A stretch of 33,351 nt of DNA from Streptomyces hayashii (GTDB taxonomy: Bacteria > Actinomycetota > Actinomycetes > Streptomycetales > Streptomycetaceae): the NCBI RefSeq assembly GCF_024539815.1, contig NZ_JAHHIU010000154.1:1-33351 (forward strand), given 5' to 3'. The translations under genes were made by a program, and so were the position numbers. This document shows positions 1 through 7,201 of this stretch, one piece after another (within the stretch, counting starts at the first letter, position 1; each line of letters opens with the position of its first letter). The notes under the pieces were generated by a model, which did no database searches, was not told the origin of the DNA, and saw only the letters and a program-made list of their open reading frames with translations.

Positions 1-227
1 CCCTCCCGGCGGCACCGCTCCAGGATGTCCGGGACCCGTCCGGCGTCGCCGTGCGCGAGCAGGCCGGACACGTCCTTGCCGACGGCCTCGGCGGCCCGGT
101 GGCCCAGCAGGCGCTCGGCGTCCCTGGTCCAGCTCGTGACCACTCCCCGTGCGTCCAGGAGCAGGGGGGCGGTGTCAGCCACGTCGAACCGCCGACGGGC
201 AACGTCGTCCTCATCGTGTGTGCCCAC
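1..227 (-). CDS. PAS-domain signalling protein, N-terminal fragment
   Basis: This is the N-terminal 75 codons of a minus-strand gene that runs off the left edge. The GTG at 227 is preceded by an AGAGAGG ribosome binding site about 6 nt away. The residues after about position 20 (PLLLDARGVVTSW, then RLLGH and AVGKDVSGLL) fit the first strand and helices of a PAS sensor domain. In Streptomyces, proteins that begin this way often continue into GAF and SpoIIE-type PP2C phosphatase or histidine kinase domains, but none of that lies in the window, so the output domain is unknown. The first 16 residues are acidic and then basic, with no signal peptide. It sits downstream of rocD on the same strand, with a hairpin between them, so it is probably a separate transcription unit. 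Confidence 0.72.
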   Translation of the reverse strand, partial: MGTHDEDDVARRRFDVADTAPLLLDARGVVTSWTRDAERLLGHRAAEAVGKDVSGLLAHGDAGRVPDILERCRRE

Positions 228-296
228 GGTCGACCTCTCTGTCGCTGTGAGTGGTCTACCACCTCCTGACGCAATCCTCACCCTGCCCGCACGACA

Positions 297-324
297 GCGG
301 CCGGGCCACCCGAGCGCCGGCCGC
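297..324 (-). terminator. hairpin downstream of rocD
   Basis: An 8-bp perfect GC stem (GCGGCCGG paired with CCGGCCGC) encloses a 12-nt loop. It begins 13 nt past the rocD stop. There is no U-tract, which is usual for Streptomyces terminators. Confidence 0.5.
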
Positions 325-337
325 GCCACGCGGTCCG

Positions 338-1567
338 TCAGACCCCCCGCGTCAGCACCCTCTCCAACGAGGCCAGCGCGCTGAGCAGTTCGTCGGCGGT
401 GATGGTCAGCGGCGGCGCCAGCCGGATGGTCGAGCCATGGGTGTCCTTGACCAGCACGCCCTCCCGCATGAGGCGCTCGCTCACCTCGCGGCCGGTGCCG
501 AGCGCCGGGTCGACGTCGACGCCCGCCCACAGCCCCCTGGCCCGGAAGCCGACGACGCCCTTGCCGACCAGCCCGGACAGCCCTTCCCGCAGGACGACGC
601 CCAGCTCGGCCGCCCGGCGCTGGAACTCGCCCGTCTCCAGCAGCTCCACCACCGCCGTGCCCACGGCCGCGGCCAGCGGGTTGCCGCCGAAGGTCGAGCC
701 GTGCTCCCCGGGCCGCAGCACCGACAGCACCTCGCGTCGCGCCACCACGGCCGACACCGGCACGATGCCGCCGCCCAGCGCCTTGCCGAGCAGCAGCACG
801 TCGGGCGTCACCCCCTCGTGCTCCACGGCCAGCGTCCGGCCGGTGCGTCCCAGGCCGGACTGGATCTCGTCCGCGACGAAGAGACAGTTCGTCCGCCTGG
901 TCAGCTCCCGCACCCCGGCCAGATAGCCGTCGTCGGGCACGACCACGCCCGCCTCGCCCTGGATGGGCTCGATCAGCACCGCCGCCGTCGTCTCGTCGAC
1001 CGCCGCCTCCAGCGCGGCGAGATCGTTGTAGGGGACGACGCGGAAGCCCGGAGTGAACGGTCCGAAGCCCGCCCGGGCCGTCTCGTCCGTGGAGAAGCTC
1101 ACGATGGTCGTGGTGCGGCCGTGGAAGTTGTCGGCGGCGACCACGATCGTCGCCCGGTCGGCCGGCACCCCCTTCACCTCGTACGCCCACTTGCGCACCA
1201 CTTTGACGGCGCTCTCGACCGCCTCGGCGCCCGTGTTCATCGGCAGGACCATGTCCAGGCCGGTCAGCTCCGCGAGCCGCTCGGCGAACCCGGCCAGGCG
1301 GTCGTTGTGGAAGGCGCGGGAGGTGAGCGTGAGCCGGTCCAGCTGACGGTGGGCCGCCTCGATCAGCGCCGGATGGCGGTGGCCGAAGTTGAGGGCCGAG
1401 TAGCCGGCCAGCATGTCGAGGTAGCGGCGGCCCTCGACGTCCTCCACCCACGCGCCCTCGGCGCTCGCGACGACCACGGGCAGCGGATGGTAGTTGTGCG
1501 CGAGCACGGGCTCCTCGGCGCGGATCAGATCGGCGGAGGAGCGGGCGGGCGCCACGGGTGCGGTCAT
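338..1567 (-). CDS. rocD: Ornithine aminotransferase (ornithine-oxo-acid transaminase)
   Basis: A PLP-dependent class III aminotransferase of 409 aa, the normal length for RocD. It transfers the delta-amino group of ornithine to 2-oxoglutarate, giving glutamate-5-semialdehyde, in arginine/ornithine catabolism in the cytoplasm. Visible marks are the phosphate-binding NTGAEAVESA near residue 111, the cofactor-nitrogen Asp233 in FVADEIQSG, the Schiff-base lysine K262 in LLLGKALGGG, and the STFGGNPLA motif. I chose the ATG at 1567 because it overlaps the TGA of the upstream hydrolase by 4 nt (ATGA), which implies translational coupling. The upstream in-frame ATG at 1591 would lie inside that gene. 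Partner context (a guanidino hydrolase and an Lrp-type regulator) points to arginine degradation. The family is clear. Confidence 0.95.
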   Translation of the reverse strand: MTAPVAPARSSADLIRAEEPVLAHNYHPLPVVVASAEGAWVEDVEGRRYLDMLAGYSALNFGHRHPALIEAAHRQLDRLTLTSRAFHNDRLAGFAERLAELTGLDMVLPMNTGAEAVESAVKVVRKWAYEVKGVPADRATIVVAADNFHGRTTTIVSFSTDETARAGFGPFTPGFRVVPYNDLAALEAAVDETTAAVLIEPIQGEAGVVVPDDGYLAGVRELTRRTNCLFVADEIQSGLGRTGRTLAVEHEGVTPDVLLLGKALGGGIVPVSAVVARREVLSVLRPGEHGSTFGGNPLAAAVGTAVVELLETGEFQRRAAELGVVLREGLSGLVGKGVVGFRARGLWAGVDVDPALGTGREVSERLMREGVLVKDTHGSTIRLAPPLTITADELLSALASLERVLTRGV

Positions 1568-2385
1568 GAACGGATCTCCTGGGTGCAGCACTTGATGCCG
1601 CCGCCGGCCTTCTGGAACTCCGAGAGGTCGACGGGGACGGGGACGTAGCCGCGCTCGCCGAGCCGCGCGGCGAGGGCCTCGGCCTGGGGCGCGATGAAGA
1701 CATGGCGACCGTCGGAGACCGAGTTCAGACCGAACGCCATGGCGTCGTCGCGGGTGGCGAGCACCGCGTCCGGATACAGCCGGGCGAGCACCGCGCGGCT
1801 GCCGGCGGAGAACGCCTGCGGGTAGTACGCGATGTTTCCGTCGTGTCCGCCGTCGAGGACGAACAGCGCCGTGTCCAGGTGGTAGAAGTGCGGGTCGACC
1901 AGAGTCAGGCTGATCACCGGGTGGCCGAAGAACTCCTGCACCTCCCGGTGCGCCTCACGCGTCGTGCGGAACCCGGTGCCGGCCAGCACGTAGCGGCCGG
2001 TCCACACCAGGTCGCCCTCGCCCTCGCAGACCGACTCGGGCCGGTGGACGTCGTAGCCCGCCGTCCGGAACCAGGTGTCGTAGTGATCGGACTCGGGCCG
2101 CCGCTCGGGCGCGTGGAAGAGGGAGCCGAAGACCCGGCCCGCCACGACGACCGCCGAGTTGGCGGCGAAGACCATGTCGGGAAGGCCGGGCGCCGGCTCC
2201 ACGGCGTCCACGGTGTGGCCGTGTGCCCGGTAGGCGCTGATCAGCGTCTGCCACTGCTCCTGGGCGAGGTCGACGTCGACGGGACTGCCGGGATGCATCC
2301 AGGGGTTGATCGCGTACTGCACGGCGAAGTGCCGGGGTTCGCAGACGAGGAAGCGCCGTGGGCGCCGGACACGGGTTTCGGCCAC
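1564..2385 (-). CDS. DDAH/arginine-dihydrolase-like guanidino hydrolase
   Basis: A 273-aa member of the guanidino-group-modifying enzyme superfamily, which most pipelines name dimethylargininase. Expected catalytic features are visible: the acidic EGEGDLV motif (E123, D125), H169 in FYHLDTALF, and the C-terminal nucleophile C266 in GGGIKCC. The position where typical DDAH/ADI enzymes have an Asp (VFxxD) is an Asn here (VFAAN, N76), and INPWM occurs near residue 26. From memory, both resemble cyanobacterial arginine dihydrolases (ArgZ/AgrE), which release ornithine, CO2 and ammonia. Coupling to rocD by a 4-nt overlap fits ornithine as the product. The start is GTG at 2385, which has a GGAGGAC ribosome binding site 7 nt upstream. 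The longer frame from ATG 2463 crosses the likely promoter. The superfamily is clear; the exact reaction is inference. Confidence 0.85.
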   Translation of the reverse strand: MAETRVRRPRRFLVCEPRHFAVQYAINPWMHPGSPVDVDLAQEQWQTLISAYRAHGHTVDAVEPAPGLPDMVFAANSAVVVAGRVFGSLFHAPERRPESDHYDTWFRTAGYDVHRPESVCEGEGDLVWTGRYVLAGTGFRTTREAHREVQEFFGHPVISLTLVDPHFYHLDTALFVLDGGHDGNIAYYPQAFSAGSRAVLARLYPDAVLATRDDAMAFGLNSVSDGRHVFIAPQAEALAARLGERGYVPVPVDLSEFQKAGGGIKCCTQEIRS

Positions 2386-2433
2386 AGAGGGGGTCCTCCG
2401 TTTCCCTGCGGGTGTCGACTGAGGGTTGACACC

Positions 2434-2463
2434 ACGGTAGGAACTGACAGGGACGCACGACAA
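2434..2463 (-). promoter_or_regulatory. candidate promoter of the hydrolase-rocD operon
   Basis: On the minus strand a TTGTCG -35 (2458-2463) is followed by an 18-bp spacer and a TACCGT -10 (2434-2439). This would start RNA near 2427 and give a leader of about 40 nt containing the GGAGGAC site. Both hexamers resemble the housekeeping sigma (HrdB) consensus. There is no experimental support. Confidence 0.45.
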
Positions 2464-2484
2464 GGAACATGCATTGCGTGTCCG

Positions 2485-2530
2485 CGCAGTAATGCTGCGT
2501 GATGATCCGGCGATACGCAGGCTTGCTGCG
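2485..2530. promoter_or_regulatory. pair of CGCAG-N5-CTGCG inverted repeats (likely Lrp/AsnC operators)
   Basis: Two copies of the perfect inverted repeat CGCAG-N5-CTGCG occur at 2485-2499 and 2516-2530, with centres 31 bp apart (about three helical turns). The first has the spacer TAATG and resembles the classic Lrp box (CAG, AT-rich centre, CTG). They lie between the lrp-like gene and the hydrolase-rocD operon, about 60-100 bp upstream of the predicted start of transcription. That is a typical position for an activator that binds as an octamer. Confidence 0.6.
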
Positions 2531-2541
2531 CGCGCGGAGGT

Positions 2542-3027
2542 TTATTCGGGAGCGGGCTGGGTCGCGCCCGCCTCGGGGCTCTCCGGCAGCAGGTGCGACA
2601 GCACCATCACGCTGATCGTCTTGCGGATGAACGGCTCGGCCCGGATCCGCTCCAGCACGTTCTCGAAGTGCTCCACGTCCCGCGCCCGCACATGCAGCAG
2701 CGCGTCCGCCCCGCCCGTCACCGTCATCGCCGCGGTGATCTCCGGATGGTTGCGCACCACCTCCGCCAGCCGCCGGGGCGGGGCCGCGCCCTCGCAGTAC
2801 ACCTCCACATACGCCTCGGTGCGCCAGCCCAGCGCCGACGGCTCCACGGTGGCGGTGAACCCCGTGATCACGCCGGTCTCCCGCAGCCGGTCCACCCGGC
2901 GCTTGACGGCCGTCGAGGACAGGCCGATCGCCGTGCCGATCTCGGCGAAGCTCGTCCTGGCGTTCGCCATCAGGGCCGTGATGATCTTCCGGTCGAGCTC
3001 GTCGAACGGGGCGGGCGCGCTGTTCAT
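2542..3027 (-). CDS. Lrp/AsnC family transcriptional regulator
   Basis: A 161-aa feast/famine regulator. The N-terminal AsnC-type helix-turn-helix covers roughly residues 5-55 (LDRKIITALMANARTS, then IGLSSTAVKRRVDRL). A C-terminal RAM ligand-binding domain follows (from about TGFTATVEPSALG to the VLSHLLPE end). Length and layout match the family. It most likely senses an amino acid such as arginine or ornithine and controls the adjacent hydrolase-rocD operon on the same strand, 156 bp downstream, where paired inverted repeats occur. The ATG at 3027 begins the conserved part. There is no Shine-Dalgarno sequence, but a TACAGT hexamer ends 6 nt before the ATG, so the mRNA may be leaderless. It is divergent from the LytTR regulator gene. 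The ligand is not deducible from the sequence. Confidence 0.93.
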   Translation of the reverse strand: MNSAPAPFDELDRKIITALMANARTSFAEIGTAIGLSSTAVKRRVDRLRETGVITGFTATVEPSALGWRTEAYVEVYCEGAAPPRRLAEVVRNHPEITAAMTVTGGADALLHVRARDVEHFENVLERIRAEPFIRKTISVMVLSHLLPESPEAGATQPAPE

Positions 3028-3033
3028 GCGGGC

Positions 3034-3039
3034 ACTGTA
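3034..3039 (-). promoter_or_regulatory. -10 element of lrp-like gene, leaderless arrangement
   Basis: TACAGT on the minus strand lies 6 nt before the ATG at 3027, so RNA would start at or next to the initiation codon. No convincing -35 and no ribosome binding site are visible. Confidence 0.42.
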
Positions 3040-3092
3040 GGACAGCACATGCGCCGGCACCCCCGTACGTGTCCCGCGGCGCGGATCGCCCT

Positions 3093-3098
3093 TACACT
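3093..3098 (+). promoter_or_regulatory. -10 element of LytTR regulator operon, leaderless arrangement
   Basis: TACACT lies 8 nt before the ATG at 3107. There is no Shine-Dalgarno sequence and the -35 region is poor. The distance fits transcription starting at the A of the ATG. Confidence 0.42.
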
Positions 3099-3106
3099 CC
3101 ACCTTC

Positions 3107-3871
3107 ATGCTGCGCGCCCTCGCCGTCGACGACGAACGCCCCTCGCTGGAGGAGCTGCTCTACCTGCTCACCGCGGATCCCCGCATCGGCAGTGTGGAAG
3201 GCGCCGGCGACGCGACCGAGGCGCTGCGCCGCATCAACCGGGCCCTGGAGTCCGGACCGCAGGGCCCCGAGGCCATCGACGTCGTCTTCCTCGACATCCA
3301 GATGCCCGGCCTCGACGGGCTCGACCTCGCCCGCCTCCTCACCGGGTTCGCGCGACCGCCCCTGGTCGTCTTCGTCACCGCCCACGAGGACTTCGCCGTC
3401 CAGGCCTTCGACCTCAAGGCCGTCGACTACGTCCTCAAGCCCGTGCGCACGGAACGGCTCGCCGAGGCGGTCCGCCGCGTCGTCGAACGAAGGGCCGCCG
3501 AACTGCGCGGAGCCGCCCCGCCCATTCCCGTGCACGAGCCCGACCCGGACCACATACCCGTCGAACTCGGCGGCGTCACCCGCTTCGTGGCCGTCGACGA
3601 CATCACCCACGTCGAGGCCCGCGGCGACTATGCCCGCCTGCACACCGACCGCGGCAGCCACCTCGTACGGATCCCGCTGTCCACGCTGGAGGAGCGCTGG
3701 CGCGCCCGCGGCTTCGTCCGCATCCACCGCCGCCACCTCGTCGCCCTGCGCCACATCGGCGAACTGCGCCTGGACGCGGGCACGGTGAGCGTCCTGGTCG
3801 GCGGCGAGGAACTCCAGGTCAGCCGCCGTCACGCACGCGAACTGCGCGACCTGCTGATGAGGAGGCCCTAG
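3107..3871 (+). CDS. LytTR-family response regulator
   Basis: A 254-aa two-component response regulator. The N-terminal receiver domain (about 1-125) shows the acidic pair near the start (VDDE), the phospho-acceptor D63 in VVFLDIQMPG, the Thr in FVTAHE and the Lys in VLKPV. The C-terminal LytTR DNA-binding domain (about 150-250) includes HVEARGDYARLHT and RIHRRHLVALRHI. It would be phosphorylated by the LytS-type kinase encoded as the fourth gene of the same operon. By analogy with BtsSR/YpdAB-type systems it would activate transporter genes for pyruvate- or acetate-like substrates, probably including its own operon. The start lacks a ribosome binding site and appears leaderless. The next gene starts 2 nt after the stop. 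Confidence 0.94.
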   Translation: MLRALAVDDERPSLEELLYLLTADPRIGSVEGAGDATEALRRINRALESGPQGPEAIDVVFLDIQMPGLDGLDLARLLTGFARPPLVVFVTAHEDFAVQAFDLKAVDYVLKPVRTERLAEAVRRVVERRAAELRGAAPPIPVHEPDPDHIPVELGGVTRFVAVDDITHVEARGDYARLHTDRGSHLVRIPLSTLEERWRARGFVRIHRRHLVALRHIGELRLDAGTVSVLVGGEELQVSRRHARELRDLLMRRP

Positions 3872-3873
3872 CC

Positions 3874-4272
3874 GTGCCCCACCAGGACCCCGCGGAGCGC
3901 CGCGTCGTCGTCACCGGCCCCGCGCGCCGCACCCTCCCGCACGCGCGGCTGCGCTCACGAGGCCGGTACCCGCACGCGTCCGGCTACTACCGCCCCCGCA
4001 CCGAGATCGACGAACAGACCACGCTCGGCCACACCTACGTGCGTTCCCTCATGCGCTCCCAACTACGCGCCGCCCTCACGGTGTTCGCCGTCCTCGCACT
4101 CCTCATAGGCCCGCTGCCCCTGCTGTTCGCGGCGATGCCCGACGCCCACCGCCTGGAATGGGCGGTCCTCGGCTTCTGCCTCTACGCCCCGCTCGTCCTG
4201 CTGGCCCGCTGGTACGTGCGCCGCGCCGAGCGCAACGAGCGGGACTTCGTGCGGCTGGTCGAGGACCGGTGA
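3874..4272 (+). CDS. DUF485-like small membrane protein of a monocarboxylate symporter
   Basis: A 132-aa protein starting at GTG 3874, with AGGAGG at 3859-3864 inside the end of the previous gene. The first 60 or so residues are basic and soluble. Two hydrophobic segments follow (about 70-90 and 95-117: ALTVFAVLALLIGPLPLLF and WAVLGFCLYAPLVLLARWY), then YVRRAERNERDFVRLVED. This two-helix layout and the RRAERNERDF end resemble the small DUF485 proteins encoded before acetate/monocarboxylate symporters (YjcH before ActP; MctB before MctC). It is probably an accessory or stabilising subunit of the symporter that follows, which its stop overlaps by 4 nt. The N-terminal extension is longer than in YjcH. 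The role is inferred from context. Confidence 0.82.
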   Translation: MPHQDPAERRVVVTGPARRTLPHARLRSRGRYPHASGYYRPRTEIDEQTTLGHTYVRSLMRSQLRAALTVFAVLALLIGPLPLLFAAMPDAHRLEWAVLGFCLYAPLVLLARWYVRRAERNERDFVRLVEDR

Positions 4273-5999
4273 ACCCGACGTTCGCCGTCCCGGCCGTCGC
4301 CCTCGTCGTGGTCGCGACCGTGCTCGTCGGCGCGTTCGGCCTGCGCATCTCCCGCACCACCTCCGACTTCTACGTCGCCTCCCGCACCGTCGGCCCCCGC
4401 CTGAACGCGGCCGCCATCAGCGGCGAGTACCTCTCCGCCGCCTCCTTCCTCGGGATCGCCGGCCTCGTCCTGGTGCAGGGGCCGGACATGCTCTGGTACC
4501 CGGTGGGCTACACCGCCGGCTATCTGGTGCTGCTGCTGTTCGTCGCCGCCCCGCTGCGCCGCTCGGGCGCCTACACCCTCCCCGACTTCGCCGAGGCCCG
4601 CCTCGCCTCACAGGCGGTCAGACGGCTCGCGGGCGCCTTCGTCGTCGGCGTGGGCTGGCTCTACCTCATCCCTCAACTCCAGGGTGCGGGGCTGACGTTG
4701 ACCGTGCTGACCGGCGCGCCCGACTCGCTCGGCGGCATCATCGTCGCCGTCGTCGTCACGGCGATCGTCGCCGCGGGCGGCATGCGCAGCATCACCTTCG
4801 TGCAGGCCTTCCAGTACTGGCTCAAGCTCACCGCGCTCCTGGTCCCCGTCCTCTTCCTGGCACTCGCCTGGCAGGGCGACGGCGCTCCCCGCGACGCCTT
4901 CGCGGAACCGCCGGCCTTCCGCGACCAGCGGGTCGTCCGGGTCGACGCCACCGTCGACCTCGAACTGGACCGCCCGCTGACCGTCACGGTGGACGGCACG
5001 GTCGACGGCCGCCCGCACGAGGGCGCCGTCCTGCGGCTGGCCGCCGGCTCCCACCACATCGAGCGGGGCGCCCGTCTCACCTTCGCCCGCGGCGCCGCGG
5101 TGCCCACCGCCGAGCGCGGCGGCAACGGCGGCATGTCGACCTCCCTGGCCGCAGGCCGCGAGGAACGCCCGCTGTACGCCACCTACGGCCTGATCCTCGC
5201 CACGTTCCTCGGCACCATGGGCCTGCCGCACGTCGTCGTCCGCTTCTACACCAGCCCGCACGGGGTGGCCGCCCGCCGCACCACGGTCGCCGTTCTCGCG
5301 CTGATCGGCGCCTTCTACCTCCTGCCGCCCCTGTACGGGGCCCTCGGCCGCCTCTACACCCCCGAGCTCGCCCTCAGCGGCGACGCCGACGCCGCCGTGC
5401 TGCTGCTGCCCGACCGGGTGATCGGCGGGCTCGGCGGCGACCTGCTGGGCGCGCTGGTCGCCGGGGGAGCGTTCGCCGCGTTCCTGTCCACGGCGTCCGG
5501 GCTGACGATGGCGGTCGCGGGCGTCCTCACCCAGGACGTGCTGCCGTCCCGGGGCGTACGGCACTTCCGCCTGGGCACCGGGCTCGCCATGGCCGCGCCC
5601 CTCGCGACGAGCTTCCTGGTCGGCGGCCTGCCGGTGGCCGACGCGGTCGGACTGGCCTTCGCGGTGTCGGCGTCCTCCTTCTGCCCGCTGCTCGTCCTGG
5701 GCATCTGGTGGCGGCGGCTGACCCCGCCCGGCGCGGCCGCCGGGATGCTGGTGGGCGGCGGATCGGCGTTCGTCGCCGTCGCCGCGACCATGGCGGGCCT
5801 GCCGGGCACGGGCGCCGTGCACGCCCTGCTCGCCTGGCCGGCGCTGTGGTCCGTGCCGCTCGGCTTCCTCACCATGATCCTGGTGTCCCTGGCCACGCCG
5901 GGGCGCGTCCCGGCCGGCACGGCGGCGATCCTGGCCCGCTTCCACCTGCCGGAGGAACTGCGCACGGAAGAACTGCGGGCCGCGGAGGCGAGGGCGTGA
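4269..5999 (+). CDS. Sodium:solute symporter (acetate/monocarboxylate type)
   Basis: A 576-aa integral membrane protein of the SSS family, starting at GTG 4269 inside the stop of the previous gene (GTGA). The N-terminal region shows the family pattern TSDFYVASRTVGPRLNAAAIS followed by GEYLSAASFLGIAG, as in ActP/MctC-type acetate and monocarboxylate transporters. Later segments such as TFLGTMGLPHVVVRFYTSP and FLSTASGLTMAVAGVLTQDVL also match. About 90 residues (roughly 210-300, coded near 4890-5165) are hydrophilic and rich in beta-like DVTV patterns. They form an insert between membrane segments and probably face the outside. The kinase and regulator in the same operon suggest substrate-induced expression. 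The substrate is inferred, most likely pyruvate, acetate or propionate. Confidence 0.9.
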   Translation: MNPTFAVPAVALVVVATVLVGAFGLRISRTTSDFYVASRTVGPRLNAAAISGEYLSAASFLGIAGLVLVQGPDMLWYPVGYTAGYLVLLLFVAAPLRRSGAYTLPDFAEARLASQAVRRLAGAFVVGVGWLYLIPQLQGAGLTLTVLTGAPDSLGGIIVAVVVTAIVAAGGMRSITFVQAFQYWLKLTALLVPVLFLALAWQGDGAPRDAFAEPPAFRDQRVVRVDATVDLELDRPLTVTVDGTVDGRPHEGAVLRLAAGSHHIERGARLTFARGAAVPTAERGGNGGMSTSLAAGREERPLYATYGLILATFLGTMGLPHVVVRFYTSPHGVAARRTTVAVLALIGAFYLLPPLYGALGRLYTPELALSGDADAAVLLLPDRVIGGLGGDLLGALVAGGAFAAFLSTASGLTMAVAGVLTQDVLPSRGVRHFRLGTGLAMAAPLATSFLVGGLPVADAVGLAFAVSASSFCPLLVLGIWWRRLTPPGAAAGMLVGGGSAFVAVAATMAGLPGTGAVHALLAWPALWSVPLGFLTMILVSLATPGRVPAGTAAILARFHLPEELRTEELRAAEARA

Positions 6000-7201
6000 G
6001 CGGCTTCCTCGCGGGCGTGTGCATCGCGATCCTGCCGTTCCTCGCCGCCGGCTTCTGGCTCGGCCGCCGCACCGCCCGCCCGCAGAGCCTGGGCGGTCTG
6101 GGCACCCCCGTCGAGCACGCCACCTTCCAGACCCTGCACACCGCCTCCCTCGCCACGCCCCCGCTGCGGGCCGGCCTCACGGAGGAGACGGCCCGCAGAT
6201 CCGCCCGCAGGCTGCGCACCCTGCTCGGCACGGACGCCCTGTGCCTGACCGACCAGAAGGAGGTGCTGGCCTGGGACGGAGTGGGGTCGCATCACCGCAC
6301 CGAGATCATGGAGCGACTGGCCGGCCCTCTGGAGAGCGGCCGGGGCGAGGCCTTCCGCCTCACCTGCGAGCACGCCGACTGTCCCGTCCGCTGGGCCGTG
6401 GTGGCCCCCCTCACCGTCGACGACCGGGTGCACGGCGCCCTCGTGGCGTGCGCGCCCCGCGAGTCCGCCGTCCTGGTCCGGGCGGCGGGGGAGGTGGCCC
6501 GCTGGGTGAGCGTCCAGCTGGAGCTGGCCGACCTCGACCAGTCCCGCACCCGACTCATCGAGGCCGAGATCAAGGCCCTGCGTGCCCAGATATCCCCGCA
6601 CTTCGTGTTCAACTCGCTCGCCGTGATCGCCTCGTTCGTGCGCACCGACCCCGAGCGCGCCCGTGAACTGCTGCTGGAGTTCGCCGACTTCACCCGCTAC
6701 TCGTTCCGCCGGCACGGCGACTTCACCACCCTCGCCGACGAACTGCACGCCATCGACCACTACCTGGCCCTGGTCCGTGCCCGCTTCGGCGACCGCCTCG
6801 CCGTCACCCTCCAGATCGCCCCCGAGGTCCTGCCGGTGGCCCTGCCCTTCCTCTGCCTGCAGCCGCTCGTGGAGAACGCCGTCAAGCACGGCCTGGAGGG
6901 CAAGGCCGGCACATGCCATATCCGGATCACCGCGCAGGACGCGGGCGCCGAGGCCCTCGTCGTCATCGAGGACGACGGGGCGGGCATGGACCCGGTCGTG
7001 CTGCGCCGCATCCTGGCCGGCGAGGTCAGCCCGTCCGGCGGCATCGGTCTGTCCAACGTGGACGACCGGCTGCGCCAGGTCTACGGCGACGACCACGGCC
7101 TCGTGATCGAGACCGCGCTCGGAGCCGGCATGAAGATCACCGCCCGGCTGCCGAAGTACCAGCCGGGCGTGCACTCGGCGGGACGCCTCGCCCCCGGCTG
7201 A
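5996..7201 (+). CDS. LytS-type sensor histidine kinase
   Basis: A 401-aa kinase starting at GTG 5996, overlapping the symporter stop by 4 nt. An N-terminal membrane anchor (about residues 3-22) is followed by a GAF-like region (about 45-180, with the cysteine pair CEHADC). Next is the His_kinase domain of the LytS family with phospho-acceptor H202 in QISPHFVFNSL. The ATPase domain follows: N-box LQPLVENAVKHGLEG, G1 EDDGAGMD and G2 GGIGLSNVDDRL. It has one or no membrane helix rather than the 5TM sensor of LytS/BtsS, so it may sense through the GAF domain or through contact with the symporter. It would phosphorylate D63 of the LytTR regulator encoded three genes upstream. The gene ends in a palindrome shared with the convergent small gene. 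Confidence 0.93.
   Translation: MSGFLAGVCIAILPFLAAGFWLGRRTARPQSLGGLGTPVEHATFQTLHTASLATPPLRAGLTEETARRSARRLRTLLGTDALCLTDQKEVLAWDGVGSHHRTEIMERLAGPLESGRGEAFRLTCEHADCPVRWAVVAPLTVDDRVHGALVACAPRESAVLVRAAGEVARWVSVQLELADLDQSRTRLIEAEIKALRAQISPHFVFNSLAVIASFVRTDPERARELLLEFADFTRYSFRRHGDFTTLADELHAIDHYLALVRARFGDRLAVTLQIAPEVLPVALPFLCLQPLVENAVKHGLEGKAGTCHIRITAQDAGAEALVVIEDDGAGMDPVVLRRILAGEVSPSGGIGLSNVDDRLRQVYGDDHGLVIETALGAGMKITARLPKYQPGVHSAGRLAPG

Noticed and set aside
251..1648. A 465-codon plus-strand frame opposite rocD
   Set aside because: Low-complexity composition and full overlap with a clear rocD gene mark it as an antisense shadow.
2386..2463. A longer N-terminus for the guanidino hydrolase, from ATG 2463
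   Set aside because: It would translate through the predicted promoter and has no ribosome binding site. GTG 2385 has a strong one.
2593..4272. A 559-codon open frame on the plus strand across the lrp and LytTR region
   Set aside because: Arg/Pro/His-rich shadow of genes in other frames. Only its last 132 codons, from GTG 3874, form a real gene.
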